NCBI GenBank assembly: GCA_027364875.1
Contig: DAHXON010000016.1
Span: 1 to 45,995, forward strand
From: Chloroflexota bacterium
Lineage (GTDB): Bacteria > Chloroflexota > Limnocylindria > Limnocylindrales > CSP1-4
Length of the DNA stretch: 45,995 nucleotides
Direction of reading: 5' to 3'
Positions within the stretch are counted from its first letter, which is position 1; each line of letters opens with the position of its first letter. A program made the translations under genes and the position numbers. This document shows, in pieces, positions 9,179-17,827 of the stretch. The notes under the pieces are model-generated. The model was not told the DNA's origin and did not search any database. It worked only from the letters and a program-made list of their open reading frames with translations.

Positions 9179-10084
9179 CTAGCCCTTGACCGAACCGGCC
9201 GTCAGGCCGCTGACCAGCTGCCGCTCAGCGAAGATGTAGAAGATGATCGCGGGCACAGCCGTCATCACGGTGTAGGCCAGGGTGAGGGCCTGGTCCGATG
9301 AGAACTGGCCTTTGAAGTTCATCGCACCCAGCGGCAGCGTCCACGTGTTCGCGTTGTCGAGGACGAGCAGCGGGAGCAAGAACGCGTTCCAGGTACCGAC
9401 AACCGCCAGCACGCTGACGGTGGCGAGCGCCGGCCGCGCAAGCGGCAGCAGGATTCGCCAGAAGAAGCCGAACGTTGAGCAGCCGTCGATCTTCGCCGCA
9501 TCCTCGAGCTCCGTGGGGATGCTCTTGAAGAACGGGCGAAGAATGACGATCGTCAGCGGGAAGCCGAAGGCGACCTGCGGCAAAGCGACGCCGAGGAGGC
9601 TGCCGCTGAGCCCGACCTCCCGCAGGAGGATGACCAGCGGCAGGATGGCGGCCGCGGCCGGGAAGAGCAGCCCGAGCGTGAACAACGTGTAGAAGAACTC
9701 GCGGCCTCGGAACATCATTCGAGCGAACGTGAACGCGGCCAGCGAGGCCAGCCCAACCGTGAGACCGACCGCGACGACGGCGACCATCACGCTGTTGAGC
9801 AGCTCCTGGTAGAACGCGCCGGAGTTGGCGCCGAACAGAACGTTCGTGTAATTGGAGAAGACCCAGGGGCTCGGGATGATGTTGACCGGATCACCGACGA
9901 GCTGGCCGTTCTCCTTCGCGCCGCCCAGGATGCCGAACAGGATCGGCGTGAGGATCACTGCCGCGACGAACAGCAGGATCACGTAGCGAAGGATCTCGAA
10001 CGAACTCTTCTGGACGTACCGGAGAGCCCGGGTGCCGGAAGTTACTCTCGGCGCTTCGGCCGTAGCCGGAAATGTCGTCTTCAT
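9179..10084 (-). CDS. Carbohydrate ABC transporter permease, MalG/UgpE type
   Basis: The 301-residue product is the second permease of a CUT1-type sugar importer. Six membrane helices are visible, beginning with 'ILRYVILLFVAAVILTPILFGIL'. The cytoplasmic EAA loop reads 'ELEDAAKIDGCSTFGFFWRILLPLARPAL', the contact site for the ATPase. I chose the ATG at 10084, 4 bp after the stop of the partner permease; an upstream in-frame ATG at 10126 would overlap that gene by 38 bp. No ABC ATPase is encoded in the cluster, so a shared MsmK/UgpC-like ATPase elsewhere in the genome is probably used, as is common for CUT1 systems. Confidence 0.92.
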   Translation of the reverse strand: MKTTFPATAEAPRVTSGTRALRYVQKSSFEILRYVILLFVAAVILTPILFGILGGAKENGQLVGDPVNIIPSPWVFSNYTNVLFGANSGAFYQELLNSVMVAVVAVGLTVGLASLAAFTFARMMFRGREFFYTLFTLGLLFPAAAAILPLVILLREVGLSGSLLGVALPQVAFGFPLTIVILRPFFKSIPTELEDAAKIDGCSTFGFFWRILLPLARPALATVSVLAVVGTWNAFLLPLLVLDNANTWTLPLGAMNFKGQFSSDQALTLAYTVMTAVPAIIFYIFAERQLVSGLTAGSVKG

Positions 10085-10088
10085 CGCA

Positions 10089-11039
10089 TCACCCGTTGAA
10101 GGCGGTGGTGCCGCCCTCGAGATCACGGCTCAGCACGAAGCGCTGATACGCGAGAGCGAGGATCAGGCCCAGCACGAACAAGATCACGGCCAGGGCGCTG
10201 CCGTAGCCCATCTTCTGGTCGTAGGAGCCGGCCTGGATCATCAGGACGGCCATCGTATCTGACGAGTCGAGCGGGCCACCCCTGGTCATGATCCAGACGA
10301 GGTCGAACAGCTGCAACGCGCCGATCATCGACAGGAAGACCGAAACTCGAAGGGTGGGGCCGAGAAGCGGCAGCGTGACGTGGCGGAACGCTTGCCAGCG
10401 CCCTGCACCATCGATCAGCGCGGCTTCCTCGATCTCGCGGGGGATTCCCTGCAAGCCCGCGAGGAGAATGATCATGTGGAAGCCGAAGTACTTCCACGAA
10501 ACGATGAAGAAGAGCGTGACCATCACGAAGCCGGTATCACCGAGCCAGTCCTGGGCGAACGAGCCCAGGCCCACGTTCTTCATGAGGGCAGTCAGGAAGG
10601 GGTCGGAACCACCGGACTGGAGCATCAGCAGGAAGATGATGCCCGTGACCGCCTCGGAGAGGACATACGGAAGAAAGAAGATCAGGCGGAAGATCGCGCG
10701 TCCCGGAAAGCGGCGGTTCAAGAGAACCGCGAGCATGAGCGAGAACGGGATCTGGATCAGCAGCGAGAGAACGATGATCAGGGCATTGTTCGCGATTGCA
10801 CCCTGGAAGATCGGATTCTGAATCGCGTCCGCGTAGTTTTGTAGACCGATGAAGTTGTTGAGAGGCTGCAGCCCGTCCCACTTGTAGAGGCTGTAGTGAG
10901 CGGCCTGCACCACGGGGTACAGGACGAACAGAACGTAGATAGCCAGGGCTGGCAGCAGGAAAAGGGTGATCGTCACCCATTTTGTTTGAATTCTTGAACG
11001 TTCCCGTGGCCGTGCGCTCGCCGCGCTCGCTGCGCTCAT
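10089..11039 (-). CDS. Carbohydrate ABC transporter permease, MalF/UgpA type
   Basis: This 316-residue integral membrane protein is the first permease of the CUT1 importer. It opens with a basic cytoplasmic tail, then 'ITLFLLPALAIYVLFVLYPVVQAAHYSLYKWDG', and has six helices in total. The EAA motif is 'EIEEAALIDGAGRWQAFRHVTLPLL'. It lies 90 bp downstream of the binding-protein gene, and a 12-bp stem hairpin fills that gap. The two permease genes are 4 bp apart and are surely co-transcribed. Confidence 0.93.
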   Translation of the reverse strand: MSAASAASARPRERSRIQTKWVTITLFLLPALAIYVLFVLYPVVQAAHYSLYKWDGLQPLNNFIGLQNYADAIQNPIFQGAIANNALIIVLSLLIQIPFSLMLAVLLNRRFPGRAIFRLIFFLPYVLSEAVTGIIFLLMLQSGGSDPFLTALMKNVGLGSFAQDWLGDTGFVMVTLFFIVSWKYFGFHMIILLAGLQGIPREIEEAALIDGAGRWQAFRHVTLPLLGPTLRVSVFLSMIGALQLFDLVWIMTRGGPLDSSDTMAVLMIQAGSYDQKMGYGSALAVILFVLGLILALAYQRFVLSRDLEGGTTAFNG

Positions 11040-11065
11040 CTGCCGTCCTCACCTACCCCGTGGGA

Positions 11066-11099
11066 ATGGAGCGGGCCAGCTGATGCCGGCCCGCTCCAT
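11066..11099 (-). other. Intercistronic hairpin between binding protein and permease genes
   Basis: A perfect 12-bp inverted repeat, ATGGAGCGGGCC (11066-11077) and GGCCCGCTCCAT (11088-11099), with a 10-nt loop lies between the binding-protein stop (11130) and the permease start (11039). There is no U-tract after it. Such hairpins usually stabilise the upstream mRNA or cause partial termination, giving more binding protein than permease. Confidence 0.75.
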
Positions 11100-11129
11100 A
11101 GTTGTCCAGACTTGAGGCGACGCGAGGAC

Positions 11130-12494
11130 CTACTGGGCCTTCGCGGCGTCGGTGATCGCCTGGCAGGCCTTGTCAGGAGTGGACGCGCCGAGGAACAGGG
11201 CAATGGTTGCCTTGTTGATCGCGGTGCCCATCGCGGAGTCGGTGGCCTGGTCGAGGTAGAGCTGGATGTGCTTGGCCTTGTCGCGGCCGGCGAGAACCAT
11301 TTGCAGGTTGGCATCCAGGACGGAGGAGTCGACGCCAACTACGGGCGACATGCCCAGGTTGGACGGCGGGGTCCCGGCCGGGGTCTCGATCTTCTGGGCG
11401 TTGTACACGCTGCTGAAGAACTTGAGGAAGTCAACGGCTTCGGCGGGGGCATTCTTGCCAACCGCGATGCCGTTGCCGCCGCCGACGCCGTCGGCCGGAT
11501 CACCCGCGCCACCGGCAACGCCGGGGAAGGGTGCCCAACCGAGCTTGTCGCCAAGGCCCTTCTTGTTCGCCGAGTCGTTGATCTGAACGCCAGGAGCCCA
11601 CTGGCCCATCAGTTCCATGGCCGCCTTGCCGTTGCCGACTGCGGCGGCTTCGTTGTCGTAAGTCGCGCTCTTGTAGCCGTCCTGATAAGGATTGGTGGCG
11701 TTGAGCTTGATTACTTCAGCGCCGGCGGCCTTGCAGGAGTCGGTGTTCCAGTTGCCAGTCTGGATCATGGTCTGGAGGGCGTCATAGCCCGCCATGCGGA
11801 GGATGAGGTACGTCCAAAGGTGCATGGACGGCCACATGTCCTTGCCGGCGATGGCGAGAGGCGCGAAGCCAGCGGCCTTGATCTTGGGGAGAGCGGCCAG
11901 ATAGTCAGCCCAGGTCGTCGGGAAGGCGCTGAGGCCAGCCTTGGTCAGGGCGTCCTTGTTGTACCAGAAGCCGATCATTCCCATGTCCCAGGGAACGCCG
12001 TACTGCTTGCCCTTGTAGGCGTAGATGCCCAGGGCACCGGCGTTGATGGTGTCCTTCCAGGGCGCCACGGCTGCCGTGATGTCCTGAAGCTTGCCAGCGT
12101 CGGCCTGCTGCGCGAGGGTTCCGCCGCCCCAGGACTGGAACAGATCCGGGATGTCGCCGGACTGCAGGCTGGTGGCGAGCTTGGTCTTGAAGGCCTCGTT
12201 CTCGAGGACGGTGATCTTGATGGTCACCCAGGGATGGCTCTGCATGTAGGCATCGGCGATGCCCTGGAAGATGGTCTTGCCCGGCTCGCCGGTGGTGATG
12301 TGCCACCAGTTAATCGTTACGGGCTTGTTCGCGACGCTCGGTGCTGGCGTTGCCGGCGCGGGCGTCTCACCTGGGGCCGGCGTGACGGCCGGAGTGGGCG
12401 TCGGTGATGGCGTCGCGGCCGCCTGCGAGCATGCGCTCGCGGCCAGCGCAAGAACGGCGACTCCTGCGAGTAGCCGCTTGGAAACCAGGTTCAC
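11130..12494 (-). CDS. Sugar ABC transporter substrate-binding lipoprotein
   Basis: The 454-residue protein is the binding component of the pentose or oligosaccharide importer. It has a signal peptide with lipobox ASAC (Cys22), a long Thr/Pro/Ala linker to about residue 52, and a MalE-like mature domain starting 'TINWWHITTGEPGKTIF'. Conserved blocks include 'DIPDLFQSWGGG', 'GKQYGVPWDMGMIGFWYN' and 'GNGKAAMELMGQWAPG'. The GTG start at 12494 has a strong AAGGAGGC site at 12501-12508. It heads the operon with two permeases and GH3 and is transcribed divergently from xylA. A TTGACT/TACATA promoter with an embedded operator lies about 210 bp upstream, leaving a structured leader. Confidence 0.93.
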   Translation of the reverse strand: MNLVSKRLLAGVAVLALAASACSQAAATPSPTPTPAVTPAPGETPAPATPAPSVANKPVTINWWHITTGEPGKTIFQGIADAYMQSHPWVTIKITVLENEAFKTKLATSLQSGDIPDLFQSWGGGTLAQQADAGKLQDITAAVAPWKDTINAGALGIYAYKGKQYGVPWDMGMIGFWYNKDALTKAGLSAFPTTWADYLAALPKIKAAGFAPLAIAGKDMWPSMHLWTYLILRMAGYDALQTMIQTGNWNTDSCKAAGAEVIKLNATNPYQDGYKSATYDNEAAAVGNGKAAMELMGQWAPGVQINDSANKKGLGDKLGWAPFPGVAGGAGDPADGVGGGNGIAVGKNAPAEAVDFLKFFSSVYNAQKIETPAGTPPSNLGMSPVVGVDSSVLDANLQMVLAGRDKAKHIQLYLDQATDSAMGTAINKATIALFLGASTPDKACQAITDAAKAQ

Positions 12495-12545
12495 TATTGA
12501 GCCTCCTTCACTCTCTGTAACCCTTCAAGGCAAGTCAGCGCCGCT

Positions 12546-12591
12546 CGAATCCCTGTACGCCCGGGCTGGGTAAACCCAGGAATGGGATTCG
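12546..12591 (-). other. Stem-loop in the 5' leader of the importer mRNA
   Basis: CGAATCCC (12546-12553) pairs with GGGATTCG (12584-12591), and an inner CTGGG-TAAA-CCCAG hairpin (12566-12579) lies inside. The outer arms can be extended (TCAGCG at 12535-12540 with CGCTGA at 12590-12595) around a bulge. The element is in the roughly 200-nt untranslated leader of the binding-protein transcript. I do not recognise a known riboswitch in it; it may simply affect stability or translation. Confidence 0.4.
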
Positions 12592-12702
12592 CTGATCGGC
12601 GCCTCCTCCCCAACCACGACCTTCATGCTCGAGCCTGGTGACGGGTTGTCGGTTCCACTGCCTGGGCATCCTGCGCAGGTCGTCGGCGGCAGGCTGCATA
12701 CC

Positions 12703-12732
12703 TATGTAGCATACGCTTGCGGCCCAAGTCAA
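12703..12732 (-). promoter_or_regulatory. Importer operon promoter with LacI operator site B
   Basis: Read on the minus strand, -35 TTGACT (12727-12732), an 18-nt spacer and -10 TACATA (12703-12708) form a good sigma-70-type promoter for the binding-protein operon. The spacer contains GCAAGCGTATGC (12709-12720), which abuts the -10 box exactly as at the GH51 promoter. Binding there would exclude RNA polymerase. Confidence 0.7.
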
Positions 12733-12746
12733 GGGTCCCCTGGGAC

Positions 12747-12778
12747 TTGCTGACTATGGATGCACGGCATACGATTGC
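12747..12778 (+). promoter_or_regulatory. xylA promoter with LacI operator site C
   Basis: TTGCTG (12747-12752), a 17-nt spacer and TACGAT (12770-12775) form the xylA promoter. The third copy of the shared element, GCATACGATTGC (12767-12778, reverse complement GCAATCGTATGC), covers the -10 box. Sites B and C are 58 bp apart, which could allow one repressor tetramer or two dimers to control both divergent operons. Confidence 0.65.
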
Positions 12779-12871
12779 AAACCGACTGGAGCCGGGTCGC
12801 TCTGGCGCCCTCGGATTCCTCCGCGCGCGGCCGCTTCCTCGGTACCAATGAAGAAACGGGAGGTCAACGTC

Positions 12872-14065
12872 ATGGTCCAGCTCAAGGCAGGCCCTCTGGG
12901 CGAGGAGGCGCTGCGGCCGCTTCCGGAGCACAAATTCACCTTCGGGCTCTGGACCGTCGGCAACAGGGGCAAGGACCCGTTCGGCAGTGAAGTCCGCGCC
13001 GGGCTGGATCCCAACGACAGTGTCCGCAAGCTTGCCGAGCTGGGCGCCTACGGCATCTCGCTCCACGACGACGATCTCGTTCCGTTCGGAAGCTCCGCTC
13101 AGGAACGCGACGCCATCGTCCGGCGCTTCCGGGCAACGCTCCAGGAGAGCGGCCTGGTCGTGGCGATGGCCACCACCAACCTGTTCGCCCACCCGGTCTT
13201 CAAGGACGGCGCCTTCACCTCCAACGACAAGCAGGTCCGCCGCTTCGCCATCGCCAAGGTCATGCGCGCGATCGACCTCGGCGCCGAGCTCGGAGCCAAG
13301 ACGTACGTCTTCTGGGGCGGCCGCGAAGGTGTCGAGTCTCTGGCGGCCAAGAAGCCGGCCGACGCGCTGAATCGGTTCCGCGAGGCCATCGACTTCCTGT
13401 CCGAGTACGTCATCGACCAGGGCTACGGCATGCGCTTCGCCCTCGAGCCCAAGCCGAACGAGCCCCGCGGCGACATCTTCCTGCCCACGGTCGGGCACGC
13501 CCTCGCGTTCATCAATACGCTGGCGCATCCGGACATGGTTGGCCTCAACCCCGAGGTCGCGCACGAGACGATGTCCGGGCTTAGCTTCTATCACGGTGTC
13601 GCGCAGACCCTCTGGCAGGGGAAGCTGTTCCACATCGATCTGAACGGGCAGAAGATCGGGCGGTACGACCAAGATCTTCGCTTCGGATCCGAAGACCTCA
13701 AGGACTCTTTCTTCCTAGTCAAATTGCTTGAGGACTCCGGTTACGACGGCCCGCGCCACTTCGATGCCCACGCCTATCGCACGGAGAACGCCGAGGGCGT
13801 GTGGGACTTTGCGGCCGGCTGCATGAAGACCTACCTGATCCTCAAGGAGAAGGCGGCCCGCTTCGACGTCGATCCGGACATCCAGGAGGCGCTCGCGGCG
13901 GCCTCCGTCGGCGAGCTCGCCGAGCCGTCGGTCGGTGCCTATTCGCGCAGCGCGGCCCTGACCCTCCGAGACGCAACCGTGGACGCGGATGCTCTCGCGG
14001 CCCGCGGCTACTACAACGAGCGCCTCGACCAGCTCGTTATGGAGCTGATCATGGGCGTTCGGTAA
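12872..14065 (+). CDS. xylA: Xylose isomerase
   Basis: This 397-residue enzyme interconverts D-xylose and D-xylulose using two divalent metals. It is of the shorter, actinobacterial (class I) type. The catalytic and metal ligands known from the Streptomyces enzyme are all present at a constant offset of 11: His65 and Asp68 in '[11 protein letters not shown]', Glu192 and Lys194 in '[11 protein letters not shown]', Glu228 and His231 in 'NPEVAHETM', Asp256, Asp266, Asp268 and Asp298. I chose the ATG at 12872 because GGGAGG (12858-12863) lies 8 nt upstream; the in-frame ATG at 12848 has no such site. It heads the xylA-xylB-epimerase operon, divergent from the importer operon. Confidence 0.97.
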   Translation: MVQLKAGPLGEEALRPLPEHKFTFGLWTVGNRGKDPFGSEVRAGLDPNDSVRKLAELGAYGISLHDDDLVPFGSSAQERDAIVRRFRATLQESGLVVAMATTNLFAHPVFKDGAFTSNDKQVRRFAIAKVMRAIDLGAELGAKTYVFWGGREGVESLAAKKPADALNRFREAIDFLSEYVIDQGYGMRFALEPKPNEPRGDIFLPTVGHALAFINTLAHPDMVGLNPEVAHETMSGLSFYHGVAQTLWQGKLFHIDLNGQKIGRYDQDLRFGSEDLKDSFFLVKLLEDSGYDGPRHFDAHAYRTENAEGVWDFAAGCMKTYLILKEKAARFDVDPDIQEALAAASVGELAEPSVGAYSRSAALTLRDATVDADALAARGYYNERLDQLVMELIMGVR

Positions 14066-14105
14066 CGGTTGGAATTCGAATCTCTGGGAGCGGCGAGGGC
14101 GAGCG

Positions 14106-15563
14106 ATGAGCGGCAGGAGGCTCGTAGCCGGCGTCGATTGTTCGACGCAGTCCACCAAGGTGATCGTGATCGACTCCGACACCGGCGAAACGCTCGCCCT
14201 CGGCCGCGCGCAGCACACCGTTACGGGTACTGGCGGCGCGCGGGAAACGCACCCCGACGTCTGGTGGGAGGCACTGCGGTCCGCCCTCGCCGAGACGGGA
14301 TTTGCCGGCGAGATCGCCTCCGTCTCGGTCGGTGGGCAGCAACACGGCCTCGTCTGCCTCGATGAGGCCGGCCGGCCGCTGCGCCCGTCGATGCTCTGGA
14401 ACGACACCCGTTCCGCCTCGGACGCGGTCGAACTGCTCGAAGCTCTGGGCGGCCCGGGAGTCTGGGCCTCTCGAATCGGCGTCGTTCCGGTGGCTTCCTT
14501 CACCGCCTCGAAATGGGCCTGGGTGCGGCGGCGGGAACCTCATATCGCCGCGGCCACGAAGGCCATCCGGCTTCCCCACGACTATCTCACCGAGCGGCTC
14601 TGCGGAAACGGCACCACGGACCGCGGCGACGTTTCGGGCACAGCCTGGTGGTCCACCGAAACCGGGCAGTATTCGCCCGAGGTCCTGGACCTCGACCAGA
14701 TCCAGCTCCCCGTAGAGATGCTGCCGGCGGTGCTCGGGCCAAAAGAGGCCGCAGGCAAGGTCACGGCCGCGGCCGCGGAGATCACCGGTCTTCCCGCGGG
14801 AGCCCTCGTGGGCCCCGGCACGGGCGACAACATGGGCGCCGCGCTGGGCCTGGGGCTCCGTCCCGGCGTCCCGGTCCTGAGTCTCGGGACCTCCGGAACG
14901 GTGTTCCTCGTCTCCTCGATCCGCGCCGCGGACTCCACCGGGGACGTGGCGGGCTTCGCCGACGCGACCGGCCGGTTCCTGCCCCTCGCCTGCACTCTCA
15001 ACTGCACCCTCGCCGTGGACAGGACCGCCGAATGGCTCGGGCTGGAGCGCGAGGCCGTCGCCCCCAGCGCCGGGGTCGTGGCCCTGCCCTACTTCGACGG
15101 CGAACGAACTCCCAACCTCCCGGATGCGGCGGCGGCCATCTTCGGATTGCGACACACAACGGACCCGGGCTCGATCCTGATGGCCACCTACGAAGGGGCC
15201 ATCGCCGGATTGCTCGATGCCCTGGACACCATCGACGTCTGCTCGTCGGGAGTGGACCGGGACGCCCCGCTGGTCCTCGTCGGCGGCGGCGCCCGAGGGC
15301 CCGTCTGGCAGCAGGTCGCCCGCCGTCTGTCGGGCCGGGCCATCTCCGTGCCGGAAGCAACGGAATTCGTCGCGATCGGCGCGGCGGCTCAGGCGACGGC
15401 GGTTCTCACCGGCGAAGACCCCGAAGCCGTCGCCACTCGCTGGAACACGAACAAGGGCGTGGTACTCGACCCGGAGCCCCGCGACGACGAGACGATCGCG
15501 CGGATGCGAAGCGTCCGCGAGCTTGCCATCGACGCGCTCTCGATCGCGCGAACCGGCCGATGA
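14106..15563 (+). CDS. xylB: Xylulokinase
   Basis: The 485-residue product is a FGGY-family sugar kinase that phosphorylates D-xylulose at O5 with ATP, feeding the pentose phosphate pathway. The N-terminal phosphate loop is 'AGVDCSTQSTK' (8-18), the xylulose-binding segment 'GGQQHGLV' (76-83), and the catalytic base Asp241 lies in 'GPGTGDNMGAALG'. The C-terminal ATP-binding motif is 'LVLVGGGARGPVWQQ'. Length matches XylB (about 484). It lies 40 bp after xylA, and its stop overlaps the start of the epimerase gene, so the three are one operon. Confidence 0.95.
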   Translation: MSGRRLVAGVDCSTQSTKVIVIDSDTGETLALGRAQHTVTGTGGARETHPDVWWEALRSALAETGFAGEIASVSVGGQQHGLVCLDEAGRPLRPSMLWNDTRSASDAVELLEALGGPGVWASRIGVVPVASFTASKWAWVRRREPHIAAATKAIRLPHDYLTERLCGNGTTDRGDVSGTAWWSTETGQYSPEVLDLDQIQLPVEMLPAVLGPKEAAGKVTAAAAEITGLPAGALVGPGTGDNMGAALGLGLRPGVPVLSLGTSGTVFLVSSIRAADSTGDVAGFADATGRFLPLACTLNCTLAVDRTAEWLGLEREAVAPSAGVVALPYFDGERTPNLPDAAAAIFGLRHTTDPGSILMATYEGAIAGLLDALDTIDVCSSGVDRDAPLVLVGGGARGPVWQQVARRLSGRAISVPEATEFVAIGAAAQATAVLTGEDPEAVATRWNTNKGVVLDPEPRDDETIARMRSVRELAIDALSIARTGR

Positions 15564-16417
15564 CCGTCCGCCTCACCAACGGCGTCGACCGAGTCGAGGT
15601 CGATCCGGATCGAGGCGGCCGGATGGCCTCGCTCGTGATCGCCGGACGCGAGCGGCTCGTGCGCGAACCGTGCAGCCACATGGTGGAGCCCATGCTCGCC
15701 TGGGGCTGCTATTTGATGGCGCCTTTCGTCGGCCGAGTCTTCGAGGGCACGGTCCAGTGGGACGGCACCAAGGCCCAGCTGCGCCGGAACCACGGGCCCC
15801 ACGCGATCCACGGCGTCGCGTTCGACGAGCGATGGACCGTCACGGAACAGGCCGAGGATTTCGTCGCCCTGACCTGCCGCCTCGACACGCGGCGGTGGCC
15901 GTTCGGCGGCGAGCTGAGCCAGCGGTTCAAGCTCGAGCGCGGCAAGCTCGAGATCGAGGCTAGTGTCACGGCCGAGCGGCCGATGCCGGCAGCGCTCGGC
16001 TGGCATCCCTGGTTCGTCCGAGAGACCGGGGACATGAGAGTAGCCGTGGCGAGCGAGCGGGTCCTCGTCGTCGATGAGGATCTGATCCCGACCGGCGAGA
16101 CGACCCCGGTGGACGCTGCTCATGACCTGCGCTCGAGCAGGCCCGTGGACGCACTCCGGCTCGACGACGTCTACACCGAAGCCAGGTCCCCGGCCGTGCT
16201 GTCGTGGCCGGACCTCGAGCTCAGTCTCGCCTTCGACGCCCCCATCGAGACGGTGGTCGTCTACACGCACCCGGCCGCGATCTGCGTCGAGCCCCAGACG
16301 GCCTGGCCGGACGCCATCCGTCTCGCCCGGGAGGGCTGCGAAGGGACGGGGCTCGCCAACCTCGAGGCGGGCCAGCGGCTGACCGCCCGAACCACCTGGA
16401 CCTGGCGGCCGCGCTGA
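15560..16417 (+). CDS. Aldose 1-epimerase family protein
   Basis: The ATG at 15560 overlaps the xylB stop codon (ATGA). The 285-residue protein is a galactose-mutarotase-like aldose 1-epimerase that speeds anomer interconversion of aldoses such as xylose, arabinose or glucose. Characteristic features are 'DRGGRMASLVIAGRERL', 'MAPFVGRVFEG', the His pair region 'RRNHGPHAIHGVAF' and 'ALGWHPWFVR', and a C-terminal carboxylate in 'AICVEPQTAWPDAIRL'. It is cytoplasmic with no signal peptide. In this operon it most likely supplies the alpha-anomer that xylose isomerase prefers. Confidence 0.9.
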   Translation: MTVRLTNGVDRVEVDPDRGGRMASLVIAGRERLVREPCSHMVEPMLAWGCYLMAPFVGRVFEGTVQWDGTKAQLRRNHGPHAIHGVAFDERWTVTEQAEDFVALTCRLDTRRWPFGGELSQRFKLERGKLEIEASVTAERPMPAALGWHPWFVRETGDMRVAVASERVLVVDEDLIPTGETTPVDAAHDLRSSRPVDALRLDDVYTEARSPAVLSWPDLELSLAFDAPIETVVVYTHPAAICVEPQTAWPDAIRLAREGCEGTGLANLEAGQRLTARTTWTWRPR

Positions 16418-16451
16418 TCCTGCGCGCCGGGGGCGACCTGCCGTCCCCTGG

Positions 16452-16979
16452 TCAGCGCTCGAGCGTCACGAAGACGAAGACCAGATTCGCGGCAGCAGCC
16501 TGAAGCTGTTCGGCGGTCGGCGCCTTGCCGTCGCGCGCCCGGGGCAAGCCGGCTCGCCTGGCCGCGCCCGAGTGTGTGGCGAAGTAGTCGGCGGCGACCC
16601 TCTGGCCGCGCCCCGTGGAACCGGCGATGACGACGCCGGATCCGCGAACGACCCGCGGCCCGCGAACTAGCTCGATGGGCCACGGCGAGGTGAAGTTGCG
16701 CCACCAGATCTTGCCTTCGGGCTTGCCCACCTTGATCAGGATCCCGCCTTCGTACGGCGTCGCGTTGACCGGCAGCTGATACCGATTGCCCGAGATTCGC
16801 CCGTGGTACCGGACGAGGACGGCCCGGCCCGAGAGAAACCCGAGCGGCGACGAGAGCCAGCGGACGAAGAACCGGTTGAATCGCGACATCGGTGGGTGGC
16901 CGACGGATGGGGACGACGGAGCGGGGGTCGGGACATCGTGAACCGCATCGACCGGGGCCGAACCTTCAGCCAGCTTCAC
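16452..16979 (-). CDS. Nitroreductase/deazaflavin (F420)-dependent reductase family protein
   Basis: The 175-residue protein belongs to the Ddn-like split-barrel family (nitroreductase/quinone reductase, PF04075-like). Evidence is 'RAVLVRYHGRISGNRYQLPV', 'KIWWRNFTSPWPIELVRGPRVVRG' and the C-terminal 'NLVFVFVTLER'. Family members use reduced F420 or flavin to reduce quinones or nitro compounds; the cofactor cannot be proven here. I chose the GTG at 16979 because AGGAGG lies about 6 nt upstream; it overlaps the TetR stop by 14 nt, so the two genes are translationally coupled. An internal ATG at 16889 is an alternative. Co-expression with a TetR regulator and facing an exporter suggests xenobiotic or quinone detoxification. 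Confidence 0.8.
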   Translation of the reverse strand: MKLAEGSAPVDAVHDVPTPAPSSPSVGHPPMSRFNRFFVRWLSSPLGFLSGRAVLVRYHGRISGNRYQLPVNATPYEGGILIKVGKPEGKIWWRNFTSPWPIELVRGPRVVRGSGVVIAGSTGRGQRVAADYFATHSGAARRAGLPRARDGKAPTAEQLQAAAANLVFVFVTLER

Positions 16980-17796
16980 CCTGAACCTCCTCTGCGTGCG
17001 GGGTGGTCCGTTTTGCCTTGAGCCGAGCGTCAAGCCCGGCGATCAGGCATTCGAGCCCAAAGTCGAAGCGCTCCTCGATGCTCGCCGTGAGAATCCGCGA
17101 CGCGGTCGCGTGCAGATTGGGATACAGCTCCGGCGGCATGGACATGACGTACTCGTTCACCATCGCGAAATAGGCCCGGCGATCCATGTCGGACTTTCCG
17201 GGGACGCTGACGTTGGCCGTCTGCATCAGGGAGAAGCCGGTTACGTAGTTGGAAACGGCGAAGTAGGCATCCGCGGCCTCCATGTCGTCGAAGCCGGCGG
17301 TCCGGAACACGGCAATGGCGTGCTCGATCACTCGCAGCCCGTTGGGCCCGAACGAACCACGACCGACCATCACCGGCAGCGCTCGAGCGTGGCTCAGCAT
17401 GGCGCCTCGCACCGCCCTGGCAGTGGCTTTGGCCGAGATTCTCCAGTCCGGGTCCGGCGCCGGCAGCACCACGTTCGCGAGAAGGCGATCCGAAACCAGG
17501 TCCAGGATCTCTTCCTTGTTCTGGACGTACCAGTAGATGGTCATCGTGCCGACGCCGACCTCGTGAGCGAGCGATCGGACGGTGAGCGAGTCCAGACCAC
17601 CTTCATCCACGATGCGAAGGGCCGCGTCTGCCAGTCGATCCGGCGTGATGGGTTCGCGCGGCGGACCGTCTTTTGCGGTCCTGCGGATCTCGCGGGCCTC
17701 CTGATGGATTCTCCGGCGCTCGTCCCGGGCCGCCTTGCGGATCTCGCGGCTGCTCCACCACGGCGGTGTCGGTGGGTTGCTGTTCTGCTCGGTCAC
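16966..17796 (-). CDS. TetR-family regulator with TetR C-terminal domain
   Basis: This 276-residue repressor has an unusually basic N-terminal region ('SSREIRKAARDERRRIHQEAREIRRTAKDGPPRE', about 15-48), then the DNA-binding domain 'ITPDRLADAALRIVDEGGLDSLTVRSLAHEVGVGTMTIYWYVQNKEEILDLV' and a ligand-binding domain of the tetracycline-repressor C-terminal type. The GTG at 17796 is preceded by GAGGAA; the reading frame stays open far upstream, but only this start lies downstream of the mapped promoter. It is divergent from the DHA2 exporter, shares overlapping promoters with it, and is the probable repressor of both directions. Confidence 0.88.
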   Translation of the reverse strand: MTEQNSNPPTPPWWSSREIRKAARDERRRIHQEAREIRRTAKDGPPREPITPDRLADAALRIVDEGGLDSLTVRSLAHEVGVGTMTIYWYVQNKEEILDLVSDRLLANVVLPAPDPDWRISAKATARAVRGAMLSHARALPVMVGRGSFGPNGLRVIEHAIAVFRTAGFDDMEAADAYFAVSNYVTGFSLMQTANVSVPGKSDMDRRAYFAMVNEYVMSMPPELYPNLHATASRILTASIEERFDFGLECLIAGLDARLKAKRTTPHAEEVQGEAG

Positions 17797-17827
17797 TGGT
17801 TTTCCTCGAAGCCCTCGGGTCCGGGGC

